The notes under the pieces: generated by a model
Seen by the model: only the letters and a program-made list of their open reading frames with translations
The model's database searches: none
What the model was told of the DNA's origin: nothing
From: Candidatus Kerfeldbacteria bacterium
GTDB taxonomy: Bacteria; Patescibacteriota; Patescibacteriia; Veblenbacterales; UBA10138
Length of the DNA: 13,712 bases
Direction: 5' to 3'
NCBI GenBank assembly: GCA_016217875.1
Contig: JACRFN010000039.1
Location: 1-13,712, forward strand
Position numbers and translations under genes: made by a program
Shown: one piece after another, positions 1-5,916 of the stretch
How positions within the stretch are numbered: position 1 is the stretch's first letter
How the letters are laid out: every line of letters starts with the position of its first letter

Positions 1-378
1 ATCACCCTGGGGCATCAAGCGAGGCTCCGGACAAGGGAGCCAGCCGCACCCTGGCAGGCGTCAGCGGTGGCAAGCGACCATAGCCCCACGCAGTAGAAGT
101 GTCGGCTGCCGCGATACCGCCGAAGCCCTGCTCAGGGATTCATCAAGCAGTGCCAGTGCTCCCTGGCACAACAAGACACAGTCACAAAACAAAGGAACCC
201 GCGGGGAAACCCTAGGGTTCTACCGGAGATTGAGGAGTGGAATCCTCGAAGGAGCAGGCACAGGTTCCGTAAGCCCTGGTTCACTTATCTCATCAGGTTT
301 TGTGACTGATACGACCAGCCTCTATACAACGCTGAGGCTAAAGCGCGGTGCAACATACTGAACCAACCGCGCTTTTTT
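1..378 (+). ncRNA. Unassigned structured non-coding RNA (3' part, 5' end not defined)
   Basis: No open reading frame of note lies here, but complementary segments are dense. By eye I find helix 8-13/83-88 enclosing hairpins 23-28/36-41 and 47-53/62-69 (a three-way junction), then hairpins 102-106/119-123, 126-129/134-137 and 150-156/163-169. A perfect 12-bp long-range helix 179-190/297-308 encloses hairpin 195-200/215-220, capped inside by a GGG-GAAA-CCC tetraloop, and hairpin 230-236/243-249. Hairpin 317-322/334-339 precedes a terminator. About ten helices plus a strong terminator on the same strand indicate a stable RNA of at least 370 nt. I looked for the conserved blocks of RNase P RNA, tmRNA (T-loop and CCA end), SRP RNA, 5S rRNA and group I/II introns and recognised none. 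The 5' end and promoter may lie before the window. The class is unknown to me. Confidence 0.6.
341..378 (+). terminator. Intrinsic terminator of the structured RNA
   Basis: A nine-base-pair stem, AAGCGCGGT (341-349) with ACCGCGCTT (366-374), closes a 16-nt loop and is followed by a T-tract through 378. The strong GC stem plus T-run is a textbook Rho-independent terminator on the + strand. It ends the RNA unit 32 bp before the nfu start codon. The T-tract also lies where the -35 region of the nfu promoter would be. Confidence 0.85.
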
Positions 379-402
379 ATTTTAGCCAAACTTTGCTATA
401 CT
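374..402 (+). promoter_or_regulatory. Extended -10 promoter giving a probably leaderless nfu mRNA
   Basis: TATACT at 397-402 matches the -10 consensus in 5 of 6 positions and is preceded by TGC (394-396), an extended -10 element. With a 17-bp spacer the -35 would be TTTTTA (374-379), a poor match that falls in the T-tract of the preceding terminator. Transcription would start about 7 nt after 402, at or next to the A of the ATG at 410. No Shine-Dalgarno sequence fits in that space, so a leaderless transcript is the simplest reading. Confidence 0.65.
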
Positions 403-409
403 AAAATCT

Positions 410-649
410 ATGTCAAGGGAGCAAGTAGAAAACAAAATTAAAAAGGTAATCGCTGACCTAGAGCCATACGTCGCCGGTCACGGCGGCTCTATCATTTTGG
501 CTTCCTGGGATGAGGAGACCGGTCAGGTAAAGGTGTCTTTGGAAGGAGCTTGTGAGCATTGCGCCTTATCTCAGATTACTTTGAAATTCGGCTTGGAAGA
601 GGCGCTGAAGAAGGCCCTGCCCCAAGTTAGAGAAGTGGTAGCGGTGTAG
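410..649 (+). CDS. NifU C-terminal-domain (Nfu-type) Fe-S cluster protein
   Basis: This 79-residue protein is a single stand-alone NifU C-terminal domain. The family binds or carries a [4Fe-4S] cluster between subunits and passes it to client proteins in the cytoplasm. The sequence shows the family pattern: the HGG segment near residues 24-26, the GQVKVSLEGAC strand leading to the Cys-x-x-Cys ligands at residues 48 and 51, and a C-terminal helix ending in PQVREVVAV. The length is normal for the short single-domain form; no A-type or NifU scaffold domain is attached. It is monocistronic, between an upstream RNA terminator and its own terminator at 705-730, and converges on the pilus operon. 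No other iron-sulfur assembly genes lie nearby. The start is the only ATG in frame and sits at the predicted +1. The family call is firm; the physiological clients are unknown. Confidence 0.93.
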   Translation: MSREQVENKIKKVIADLEPYVAGHGGSIILASWDEETGQVKVSLEGACEHCALSQITLKFGLEEALKKALPQVREVVAV

Positions 650-678
650 GCCAGGAAGAACTTTATCACCCTCCACCA

Positions 679-698
679 CCTGCCTGCCGGCAGGCAGG
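679..698. repeat. 20-bp perfect palindrome
   Basis: CCTGCCTGCC is followed directly by its exact reverse complement. It lies between the nfu stop codon and the nfu terminator and would form a GC-rich stem in either transcript. It has no T-tract on either side, so it is not itself a standard terminator. From memory, palindromes of this type are dispersed in Parcubacteria genomes; I cannot check that here. Confidence 0.8.
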
Positions 699-704
699 GA
701 ATAC

Positions 705-730
705 CCCCCGATAGTCATCGGGGGTGTTTT
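705..730 (+). terminator. Terminator after nfu
   Basis: CCCCCGAT (705-712) pairs with ATCGGGGG (717-724) across an AGTC loop and is followed by TGTTTT. This is a strong + strand intrinsic terminator. It lies 7 bp from the end of the last gene of the opposite-strand pilus operon, so it separates two convergent units. The stem resembles the 5424-5443 palindrome inside the pilin genes. Confidence 0.8.
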
Positions 731-736
731 AACAGT

Positions 737-1111
737 CTACGGCGTGGCCGAAGCTGGTGGCGAATTTGCCTCCTCCAGTGTGGGCTGTTCAGCCTCGGCT
801 TCAGTTTTTATTTCTGGTAAGGGGTTAAAGGGGTCGCGTAAGCCTTCGGTGCTTTGGGGGTCGAATTTTTTCTTAGCTTCCCAAGCGTTGAATACTTGAC
901 GGTAAAGCGACATGTCAACCTGAGCTAAGGCCACTTGGCCGCGCAGAATAACTACTATTTTTACCTGAGCAATGGTTTGGTAAAAGTAACGGTAAAGGAA
1001 AATGAAAGAAGCCACCAGCAAAGCTAAAAGTAATAGGCCGGTACCTAGCGGCAAAAATTTAAGCCAGCGGGATGGTTTAAGAGTTTCGAGTTTGAAGGTA
1101 GTTAATTTCAT
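737..1111 (-). CDS. Small PilP-like membrane protein, last gene of the pilus operon
   Basis: This 124-residue protein has a basic N-terminus (residues 1-18), one strong transmembrane segment (about 20-42) and a hydrophilic region ending in an acidic, Pro/Ala-rich tail (about 101-124). Residues 91-98 read LRDPFNPL, which resembles the RDPF-type motif of PilP, the alignment-complex lipoprotein that normally follows PilO. Unlike PilP it has no lipobox Cys and no recognisable C-terminal beta domain. The start ATG overlaps the pilO stop as ATGA, so translation is probably coupled. Position after PilM-PilN-PilO supports a role in the inner-membrane alignment platform. No secretin gene is seen, so the usual PilP partner may be absent. 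The PilP relation is an inference from motif and order; otherwise it is a membrane protein of unknown function. Confidence 0.6.
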   Translation of the reverse strand: MKLTTFKLETLKPSRWLKFLPLGTGLLLLALLVASFIFLYRYFYQTIAQVKIVVILRGQVALAQVDMSLYRQVFNAWEAKKKFDPQSTEGLRDPFNPLPEIKTEAEAEQPTLEEANSPPASATP

Positions 1112-1680
1112 GGCCTAAAGTAAGCTGCGGCTAAGAGTAAGGCCGTTAAGTTAGTTTCTGGGTTTCCTTGGTCGTTTGGCCTAGCTCTGTTGCGGCTGGC
1201 GCTATTCAGTCGAAGAGTGTCAATATTTAGGTAATAGTCTAAGGCCTCCAGACTGGCCAGATAGTGGATGAATTGGGGCAGGCTGCCGTTAATTTCCAGC
1301 TGTATGGGTAATTGGTTGGTTAGTTTTTTTGGATCTTGCGTGCCAAGCTTGATTTCTTGGTTGAGATGGTTAGTGTTGGCTATGGCTTCCAGCGTGGTGA
1401 TAAAGTTTAATTCCTCGCCTCTCTTGATGTAGATGCGTTCCAGGGCCGCGGTGGTTGGTTTAATTTCCTCATATTCTTTAAGGGTTTGTTTTAAAAGTTG
1501 GCCTTTCTGGTAAAGCTTTTCCAGTTCCGATCGTTGGGCATATATTTGTTCATTGAGGGACTTAATTTCCCTGATACTGGGCAGGGTAACAAAGGCCAGA
1601 AGCGCGCCAGTCAGAACCAAAGTTAAGCTGGTGGAGAAAATTATTTTTTGGCGAGGTGTGCGGGGTAGGGATAATTTCAT
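1108..1680 (-). CDS. pilO: Type IV pilus alignment-complex protein PilO
   Basis: About 190 residues: a short basic N-terminus, one transmembrane helix (about 13-33), a coiled-coil-like segment (about 36-70) and a mixed alpha/beta C-terminal domain, which is the bitopic plan of PilO/GspM. Family members pair with PilN in the periplasm-facing space and link the motor to the pilus fibre. The open frame extends to a TTG at 1689, but the ATG at 1680 gives a normal start (MKLSLPR) 6 nt after the pilN stop, and I prefer it. It overlaps the next gene by 4 bp. PilO is poorly conserved in sequence, so the call rests on topology, length and position after pilM and pilN. Confidence in the role is good. 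Confidence 0.82.
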   Translation of the reverse strand: MKLSLPRTPRQKIIFSTSLTLVLTGALLAFVTLPSIREIKSLNEQIYAQRSELEKLYQKGQLLKQTLKEYEEIKPTTAALERIYIKRGEELNFITTLEAIANTNHLNQEIKLGTQDPKKLTNQLPIQLEINGSLPQFIHYLASLEALDYYLNIDTLRLNSASRNRARPNDQGNPETNLTALLLAAAYFRP

Positions 1681-1685
1681 AACCG

Positions 1686-2225
1686 TCAAAAATTGATGGC
1701 CGACGATTTGATTTTAGCGGTGAACTGAAAATCAACGTCATCCCGCTTGAGTAGGTTGGTCAGCGGTGAGGACAGCTCTTCTAAATACGGCAACTCTGAC
1801 AAGCTGGCCTTGAGTTTAAGAAAATCATCGCGGTGCAACGCGCGCCCGTTTAGGTTGAAAATTTTGGTCTTTTTTTCCAGGTTTAGATAAGTTACTTCTA
1901 TATTCTCCGGTATAGCGCGATGGAGATTGGTCAGCATGGTTGACCACTTGATAAAATCAGCTTGAACACTTTTTACTTCTTTAAGATTTTTGTTTAGATC
2001 CTTGATTTCGCGGTCGGCGTTTCTGTTTTTGTCGTTGACCAGAGTGGTAGTGGTAAGTATGCTGGCGAAGTTATCTTGGAGCAACAGTCGAGCGGCCAAG
2101 AAAAGTGCCGACACTATAACCGTGAAAGTCAAGAGCAGCACCGTCACCGTGCGTACGTGAAGATAAAGGTACTCATACCTCAGGTATTCTTTTTGGCTGG
2201 GGGATATGAGGTTCAAGCTAATCAT
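1686..2225 (-). CDS. pilN: Type IV pilus assembly protein PilN
   Basis: This 179-residue protein starts with ISLNLISPSQK, matching the short cytoplasmic INLLP-like motif by which PilN docks onto PilM. A transmembrane helix follows at about 27-49, then a coiled-coil-like stretch (about 55-92) and a small alpha/beta domain to the C-terminus. This is the standard bitopic PilN layout and length. The gene overlaps the pilM end by 8 bp; its product would bridge cytoplasmic PilM to membrane PilO. In type II systems PilM plus PilN correspond to the single protein GspL. No Shine-Dalgarno is visible before the ATG at 2225, so coupling to pilM translation is likely. Confidence 0.88.
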   Translation of the reverse strand: MISLNLISPSQKEYLRYEYLYLHVRTVTVLLLTFTVIVSALFLAARLLLQDNFASILTTTTLVNDKNRNADREIKDLNKNLKEVKSVQADFIKWSTMLTNLHRAIPENIEVTYLNLEKKTKIFNLNGRALHRDDFLKLKASLSELPYLEELSSPLTNLLKRDDVDFQFTAKIKSSAINF

Positions 2226-3291
2226 GGTTGTTATTTAAACTAACATTCCTTAAGGCCAGGCCGATAGCGGTGGTGTAAGAAATCAACTCGTTGGGTTTGA
2301 GCGGTGCCGGGCTAGGTTCGACATTGTACCACGGATTACCTCGCCTAACGGTCAGGCTGAGTTTATCAGCCAGGTGCTGGTCGATGAATTTAAAGTTGGC
2401 CCCGCCGCCACACAGAATTATTTGGTTAAGTTTATGCCCGTTGGGGAAATGTTCGCGGTAAAAGACCATGGCCTCGCCTATGCGGCGAATCAATTCGTCC
2501 ATTACTTGGTATAGAATTTGCCCCATCGCGCCATGGCACTTTTTAGGATCAAGCCCGCAGACTATTTTGGCTTTTTCCGCTTGCCCCTCGTTGAGATTAA
2601 GGGTAGTGGCAATGGTTTCAGTAATTTTGCGGCCAGAAATGGGCAAGGAGACAGTGAATTGGATAGTGCCGTGATCGGCTACCACCAAACTTGTCTGAGT
2701 GGCGCCGATATCAATAATCATGATTGCCTCCTCCGGGTTGGGGTTAGGCGGCAGTAAGCTGCGGCCGATAGCCACGGCTTCTATTTCCATAGCAATAGGG
2801 ACCAGGCGGGCCTGAGATAGAACGGCGTTGTATGAGTCAACGATGGCGCGGGGCACTACGCCTAGGAGTATAGGTAAGCGGGCATTAGCCGCGGTCGCTT
2901 GAGCTACTTGTTGCCAGTCCCAGTAAGTTTCATCTATGGGAATAGGTATATGATGTTCTGCTTCCCACTTTACAGCCTGCGGTATCTCTTCTTCTGACAT
3001 GGGCGGAATATCTATAACCTTGATAAAGCTTTTACTTTCCGGCAGGGAGACTACTGCGTAGGAGGTGGTAAATTTCCCCAAGGTTGGTTTGGTAATCAGT
3101 TCGGTGATGGCCCGCACCAGCGGTTCCGCTTGTTTGATTTCACCCTCGTTGATTACGCCAGCCTCGAGTTCCTTGGCGCTCAGGGCCACCAACTCAAGCT
3201 TGCCCGCCAGGGTAGGTTTAAATTGTACCGCTTTCAGTGAGCGGTCGCTGATGTCTAAGCCAAAGTGTTCCTGGCGAGGTTGAAGGAGCAT
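2218..3291 (-). CDS. pilM: Type IV pilus assembly actin-like ATPase PilM
   Basis: This 357-residue cytoplasmic protein has the actin/FtsA fold signatures in order: FGLDISDRSLKAVQ (phosphate-1 loop, residues 10-23), MIIDIGATQTSLVV (phosphate-2, 191-204) and IILCGGGANFKFID (adenosine loop, 291-304). PilM binds ATP and the N-terminal tail of PilN, forming a cytoplasmic ring that links the ATPase motor to the membrane alignment complex. The length is normal (about 350). It lies 137 bp downstream of the K-like pilin gene, across a low-complexity gap, and overlaps pilN by 8 bp. No convincing promoter is seen in that gap, so it probably belongs to the long operon starting at pilB. Identification is secure. 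Confidence 0.95.
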   Translation of the reverse strand: MLLQPRQEHFGLDISDRSLKAVQFKPTLAGKLELVALSAKELEAGVINEGEIKQAEPLVRAITELITKPTLGKFTTSYAVVSLPESKSFIKVIDIPPMSEEEIPQAVKWEAEHHIPIPIDETYWDWQQVAQATAANARLPILLGVVPRAIVDSYNAVLSQARLVPIAMEIEAVAIGRSLLPPNPNPEEAIMIIDIGATQTSLVVADHGTIQFTVSLPISGRKITETIATTLNLNEGQAEKAKIVCGLDPKKCHGAMGQILYQVMDELIRRIGEAMVFYREHFPNGHKLNQIILCGGGANFKFIDQHLADKLSLTVRRGNPWYNVEPSPAPLKPNELISYTTAIGLALRNVSLNNNHD

Positions 3292-3300
3292 AGGTGCGAA

Positions 3301-3420
3301 ATCCCAAATCCTAATGCCTAATGCCTAAACAATCACCAAACCCCAAGCGCCGATAACCAATTGGGAAATTGGGATTTGGAAATTGGGACTTAATTTGATA
3401 TTTGAGTTTTGACATTTGGG
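3301..3420. repeat. Low-complexity repeat patch between the K-like pilin gene and pilM
   Basis: This 137-bp spacer (3292-3428) is built from short repeated words. CTAATGC repeats in tandem at about 3311-3327; AAATTGGGA occurs at 3366-3374 and 3380-3388, with a related AATTGGGA at 3359. The stretch 3359-3420 alternates short A/T runs with GGG, and words such as CCCAAATCC at its left side are near inverted matches to GGGATTTGG. I see no gene, clear promoter or terminator in it. Its texture is very unlike the coding DNA around it. Confidence 0.7.
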
Positions 3421-3428
3421 TTTCTCTC

Positions 3429-4661
3429 TTAGTATTGTTCTTCCCAGTGATTAACTTCAATAATAGGCGCCTCGGAATTGTACAGAGGATCTATCACTGG
3501 CGCTATCAGGTCGGGATTGTAGGTTATATTAAAACTACCATCATCGCTATGCTCGTCACCGCCACTAAGTCTTACGTGCCAGCCGACTATTCCGCCATTC
3601 ACAGTTATGTTGGCGTCGTGTTTAGTTGATTTGATTTGCAGTTCACGACTGGCATAAAGCAGTCCATTAATCACCACGGCACTATCTTCATTTTCATCAA
3701 ATTTAATGTCCTCTTTAGCCAACAACCCCGACCCAGTAAGGTAGTTGGCGTTGATAGTGATGTTATAGTCCTTATGTTTTTTCATCTGTAAAGTTCCACC
3801 AATGGCTAGAATACCATTGACGGTAACGTCTATATCGTCTTTTTTAACGTCACCCGTGACGTAAATGATGCCGGCTAAGGTTGTTCCTTTTGGTAAGTCA
3901 GTAAACTGTTTGGGCGTGTAGACGGTCGTGGCCCTGTTTTTGAGAGAATTGGGTGAACTTGAATCAAAGTCTATTTGTGGAGCATCAATTGAAGCTGCGC
4001 CCTCACTGGTGGTGCTGTTGTTGAGTACTAAATTAGCGTCGTGGTCGATTATGACATCGTTCGAGGCGGTGATAGTTGCATCGTTCACCGTTATCGTAGT
4101 GTTTTTCTTTTTCACTTTAAAGTTTTGATTGGCGTGCAGTACCCCGCCATTAATAGTGATGTCGTGTTCCAATTCGATATTCCCGTTACTTTCTTTGCCC
4201 TTACCGCCAGCATATATGCTTTGTGGCCAAACCGAGGCCGAGTTAGTGGCCCGCGCGACTTGGGTTTTGATAACGCGTTTAGCCTGCTGGCCGCCGCTAT
4301 TGTAAGTGGCGGTGACGGTAATGTTAGCGATGCCATGATCAACGCTGGCGGTAGAAATCGTGTAACTACCGTTATTGTCAAAAACATTGCTACGCGTTGC
4401 CGTCTCGTTGCTAAGAGTGCCGTTGATAAATTTTGCTTTCCAATTGGCGTCGTTCTTCAGTTTATAGATAGCTTCATTGGCGCCTGCCTCGGATAAGTAG
4501 TAGCTTTTGGTGGCTGAATTCTCGCTTTTGGCAATGCGAGTTTCGCTGGCTGATTGTTCCAGGAAATAACCAGCTAGAAAAAGCAGGGCCGCGATGACAC
4601 TAGTCACCGCCACTAGGACAAATCCAGAAGTTGATTTAATTGGCGTTACGGGATGCGACAT
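3429..4661 (-). CDS. Large K/PilX-like minor pilin with a repetitive beta-solenoid-like domain
   Basis: This 410-residue protein has a class III leader with Gly13 followed by FVLVAVTSVIAALLFLAGYF, a prepilin-type helix that lacks Glu at position 5 of the mature protein, as in GspK and PilX. Residues 49-70 (AT...YLSEAGANEAIYKL) fit the conserved PilX/GspK segment. From about residue 165 to 370 the protein shows spaced repeats of a strand motif such as ITINGGVL, ITVNDATI, VTVNGILA, ITINANYL, VVINGLLY and ITVNGGIV, roughly 23-26 residues apart, suggesting a beta-solenoid (bactofilin- or adhesin-like). It is rich in Asn, Asp and Lys. The start overlaps the J-like gene by 26 bp. As fourth in an H-I-J-K order it should cap the pseudopilin tip; surface binding by the solenoid is an inference. 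Confidence 0.78.
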   Translation of the reverse strand: MSHPVTPIKSTSGFVLVAVTSVIAALLFLAGYFLEQSASETRIAKSENSATKSYYLSEAGANEAIYKLKNDANWKAKFINGTLSNETATRSNVFDNNGSYTISTASVDHGIANITVTATYNSGGQQAKRVIKTQVARATNSASVWPQSIYAGGKGKESNGNIELEHDITINGGVLHANQNFKVKKKNTTITVNDATITASNDVIIDHDANLVLNNSTTSEGAASIDAPQIDFDSSSPNSLKNRATTVYTPKQFTDLPKGTTLAGIIYVTGDVKKDDIDVTVNGILAIGGTLQMKKHKDYNITINANYLTGSGLLAKEDIKFDENEDSAVVINGLLYASRELQIKSTKHDANITVNGGIVGWHVRLSGGDEHSDDGSFNITYNPDLIAPVIDPLYNSEAPIIEVNHWEEQY

Positions 4662-5172
4662 CGCTGGTAAGGGTTAGTGTTTGGCCGTTCCTTAAGAAGG
4701 TAACGCTTATAGTTATGGTACCACTTCCTGAGAAGCTAAGCGAGCTTACGAATTCTCCAACCAGGTGGTCCTCTATGACCTGGACGCTGGGAGAGTGACC
4801 CTCCCCACCAGTATCACTGTGGTAAACATGGGTTTCAGTATCAGGGGCAAAGTAGTAATAGCGAACCTCGCGATATAGGTCGGTACCGCTAAGGTGATAA
4901 CGCAAGTATTGGATAGAACCACCCTCCAGGTTACTGTGCCCATCTTCAAATAAGATTTCACTAGACGGTAGGGTAGTGACGATGTTATTGGCCTGCCGGA
5001 GTTCGCGGGCCATACGGTCTAGAATGGAGCGTTCATTTTGTACGACTTCAGCGCGGTTCTCAAAACGCTTTTTGGCCTGTTGGGAAAGAATGAAGATGGA
5101 ATAAGTGGACAATAGCAACAGCAGGGTAATAAATACACCCACCGTGATTTCCACCAAAGAAAAGCCGCGCAT
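4636..5172 (-). CDS. J/PilW-like minor pilin
   Basis: With the ATG at 5172 the protein is 178 residues and begins MRG|FSLVEITVGVF, a canonical short prepilin leader with Gly at -1 and Glu at +5, followed by a hydrophobic helix of about 20 residues. The open frame extends upstream to a TTG at 5202 and a GTG at 5193, but those would add a hydrophobic stretch before the leader, so ATG is preferred. The region RAEVVQNERSILDRMAREL after the helix matches the PilW/GspJ pattern of a long amphipathic helix, followed by beta-rich sequence. It is a minor pseudopilin, cut by prepilin peptidase and likely part of the priming complex with its H, I and K neighbours. It follows a 309-bp non-coding spacer and overlaps the next gene by 26 bp. 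Confidence 0.85.
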   Translation of the reverse strand: MRGFSLVEITVGVFITLLLLLSTYSIFILSQQAKKRFENRAEVVQNERSILDRMARELRQANNIVTTLPSSEILFEDGHSNLEGGSIQYLRYHLSGTDLYREVRYYYFAPDTETHVYHSDTGGEGHSPSVQVIEDHLVGEFVSSLSFSGSGTITISVTFLRNGQTLTLTSDVASRNAN

Positions 5173-5481
5173 ACCCAGTAACAATAACTTCACCTGGCAC
5201 AATCAAGTGAGCTAGATGAGAGTAGATTGGTGACGTAGTTAAACATTAAGGTCATAGACAAATGGTTTAGGTAGCGTGCCAGTTGGGCGAGCCCCGCACC
5301 AAAAGCTGATGAATCAACTTAGCTAGAGTAGCAGTGCGGCCGTGGGTCATAGGTAGGGCGAGAGGGCGAAGTCCCGTACCGTGCTCTGCTCTGGTACGGG
5401 ACGAGCTTAGCTGCTTTGCAGCTACCCCGATGGCCATCGGGGTGAAAGCGAAGCTTTCAGAAGTTTTGTTACCGGGCATAC
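5173..5481. other. Non-coding spacer inside the pilin gene cluster
   Basis: About 300 bp separate the I-like and J-like pilin genes. The part 5371-5459 is a hairpin array, listed separately. The part 5267-5370 carries short direct repeats, for example GGGCGAG at 5285-5291 and 5356-5362 and GGGCGA again at 5364-5369. The part 5173-5266 shows nothing I can name; no convincing minus-strand promoter for the J-like gene was found. A TTG-started 72-codon frame spans most of the gap (5485-5267, minus) but reads through the palindromes and looks non-coding. Confidence 0.65.
5371..5459. repeat. Array of four consecutive perfect hairpins
   Basis: Four inverted repeats lie head to tail. GTCCCGTACC (5371-5380) pairs with 5393-5402 across a 12-nt loop. 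TAGCTGC (5408-5414) pairs with 5418-5424 across TTT. A perfect palindrome spans 5424-5443 (ACCCCGATGG and its complement). TGAAAGC (5443-5449) pairs with 5453-5459 across GAA. All arms are exact. None is followed by a T-tract in the direction of transcription, so they are not ordinary terminators. The array lies in the transcribed strand of the pilus operon, just after the I-like gene. It could act in mRNA processing or stability, or be a cluster of small dispersed palindromic elements. Confidence 0.85.
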
Positions 5482-5916
5482 TCAATGTTGGGCTAAAATA
5501 CTGGTAAGCGTCAGTGACTTACTGCCGCCACCTTGCCGGCCAGGCCAAAAGACCGTGACCGCGATTTTTTTCAGCCCGACATCAGGCACGGAAACGTTTA
5601 GATCGGCGTCCACCAGAGTAACCACAGTTTGCCGTTCCAGCGTGTAAGCCACGCTAGCTGGGTCAGCTGATAAGCGCACTCTAGGCTCTATGGTGCCGGT
5701 AGCTACGTCATCATATGAAGTGGTCAACAGCTGTTCTAATTTGGTGCGAGCATAAACCGACGCCAGGCTGGCCCGCTCCGCCTCCTTATTAACTCGCATG
5801 GCAAGCGGAAAAGCGCCTAACACGGCCAAAAGGCCAAGTGCCAATATGGCAGTGGCCACTAAAGCCTCAATCAGGCTAAAGCCTGTTTGGTTTGGTGTTT
5901 TACTGGACGCGGACAT
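5482..5916 (-). CDS. I/PilV-like minor pilin
   Basis: This 144-residue protein carries the prepilin signature QTG|FSLIEALVATAILALG, with cleavage after Gly12, Glu at +5 and a hydrophobic helix to about residue 38. A conserved-looking helix (KEAERASLASVYARTKLEQLL) follows, as in PilV/GspI, then a short beta-rich domain ending in a VTVFWPG...SLTLTSIL strand pair typical of the PilV-like group. It overlaps the upstream H-like gene by 17 bp and is followed by the hairpin-bearing spacer. It should be a minor pseudopilin processed at the membrane and part of the tip complex. The family call (N-methylated pilin) is secure; the I/V subtype rests on order and the post-helix pattern. Confidence 0.87.
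   Translation of the reverse strand: MSASSKTPNQTGFSLIEALVATAILALGLLAVLGAFPLAMRVNKEAERASLASVYARTKLEQLLTTSYDDVATGTIEPRVRLSADPASVAYTLERQTVVTLVDADLNVSVPDVGLKKIAVTVFWPGRQGGGSKSLTLTSILAQH

Noticed and set aside
1..340. RNase P RNA, tmRNA or SRP RNA
   Set aside because: The conserved blocks I know (RNase P GAGGAAAGUCC and ACAGAA segments, tmRNA T-loop with CCA end, SRP GGAAG-type tetraloop domain) are not present, although the 5' part could be outside the window.
679..698. Terminator for the minus-strand pilus operon
   Set aside because: The palindrome could fold in that transcript, but no T-tract follows on the minus strand, so an intrinsic terminator cannot be supported.
4041..4496. A 151-codon plus-strand frame antisense to the K-like pilin gene
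   Set aside because: It lies wholly opposite a gene with clear pilin features and shows no family motifs; it is a shadow frame.
5371..5459. CRISPR array
   Set aside because: The inverted repeats differ in sequence from each other and there are no repeated units of constant length with spacers.
5267..5485. A 72-codon minus-strand frame starting at TTG and overlapping the I-like pilin stop
   Set aside because: It reads straight through the hairpin array, has no recognisable motifs or hydrophobic segment, no RBS and a repeat-driven composition; it is better explained as an open frame through non-coding repeats.
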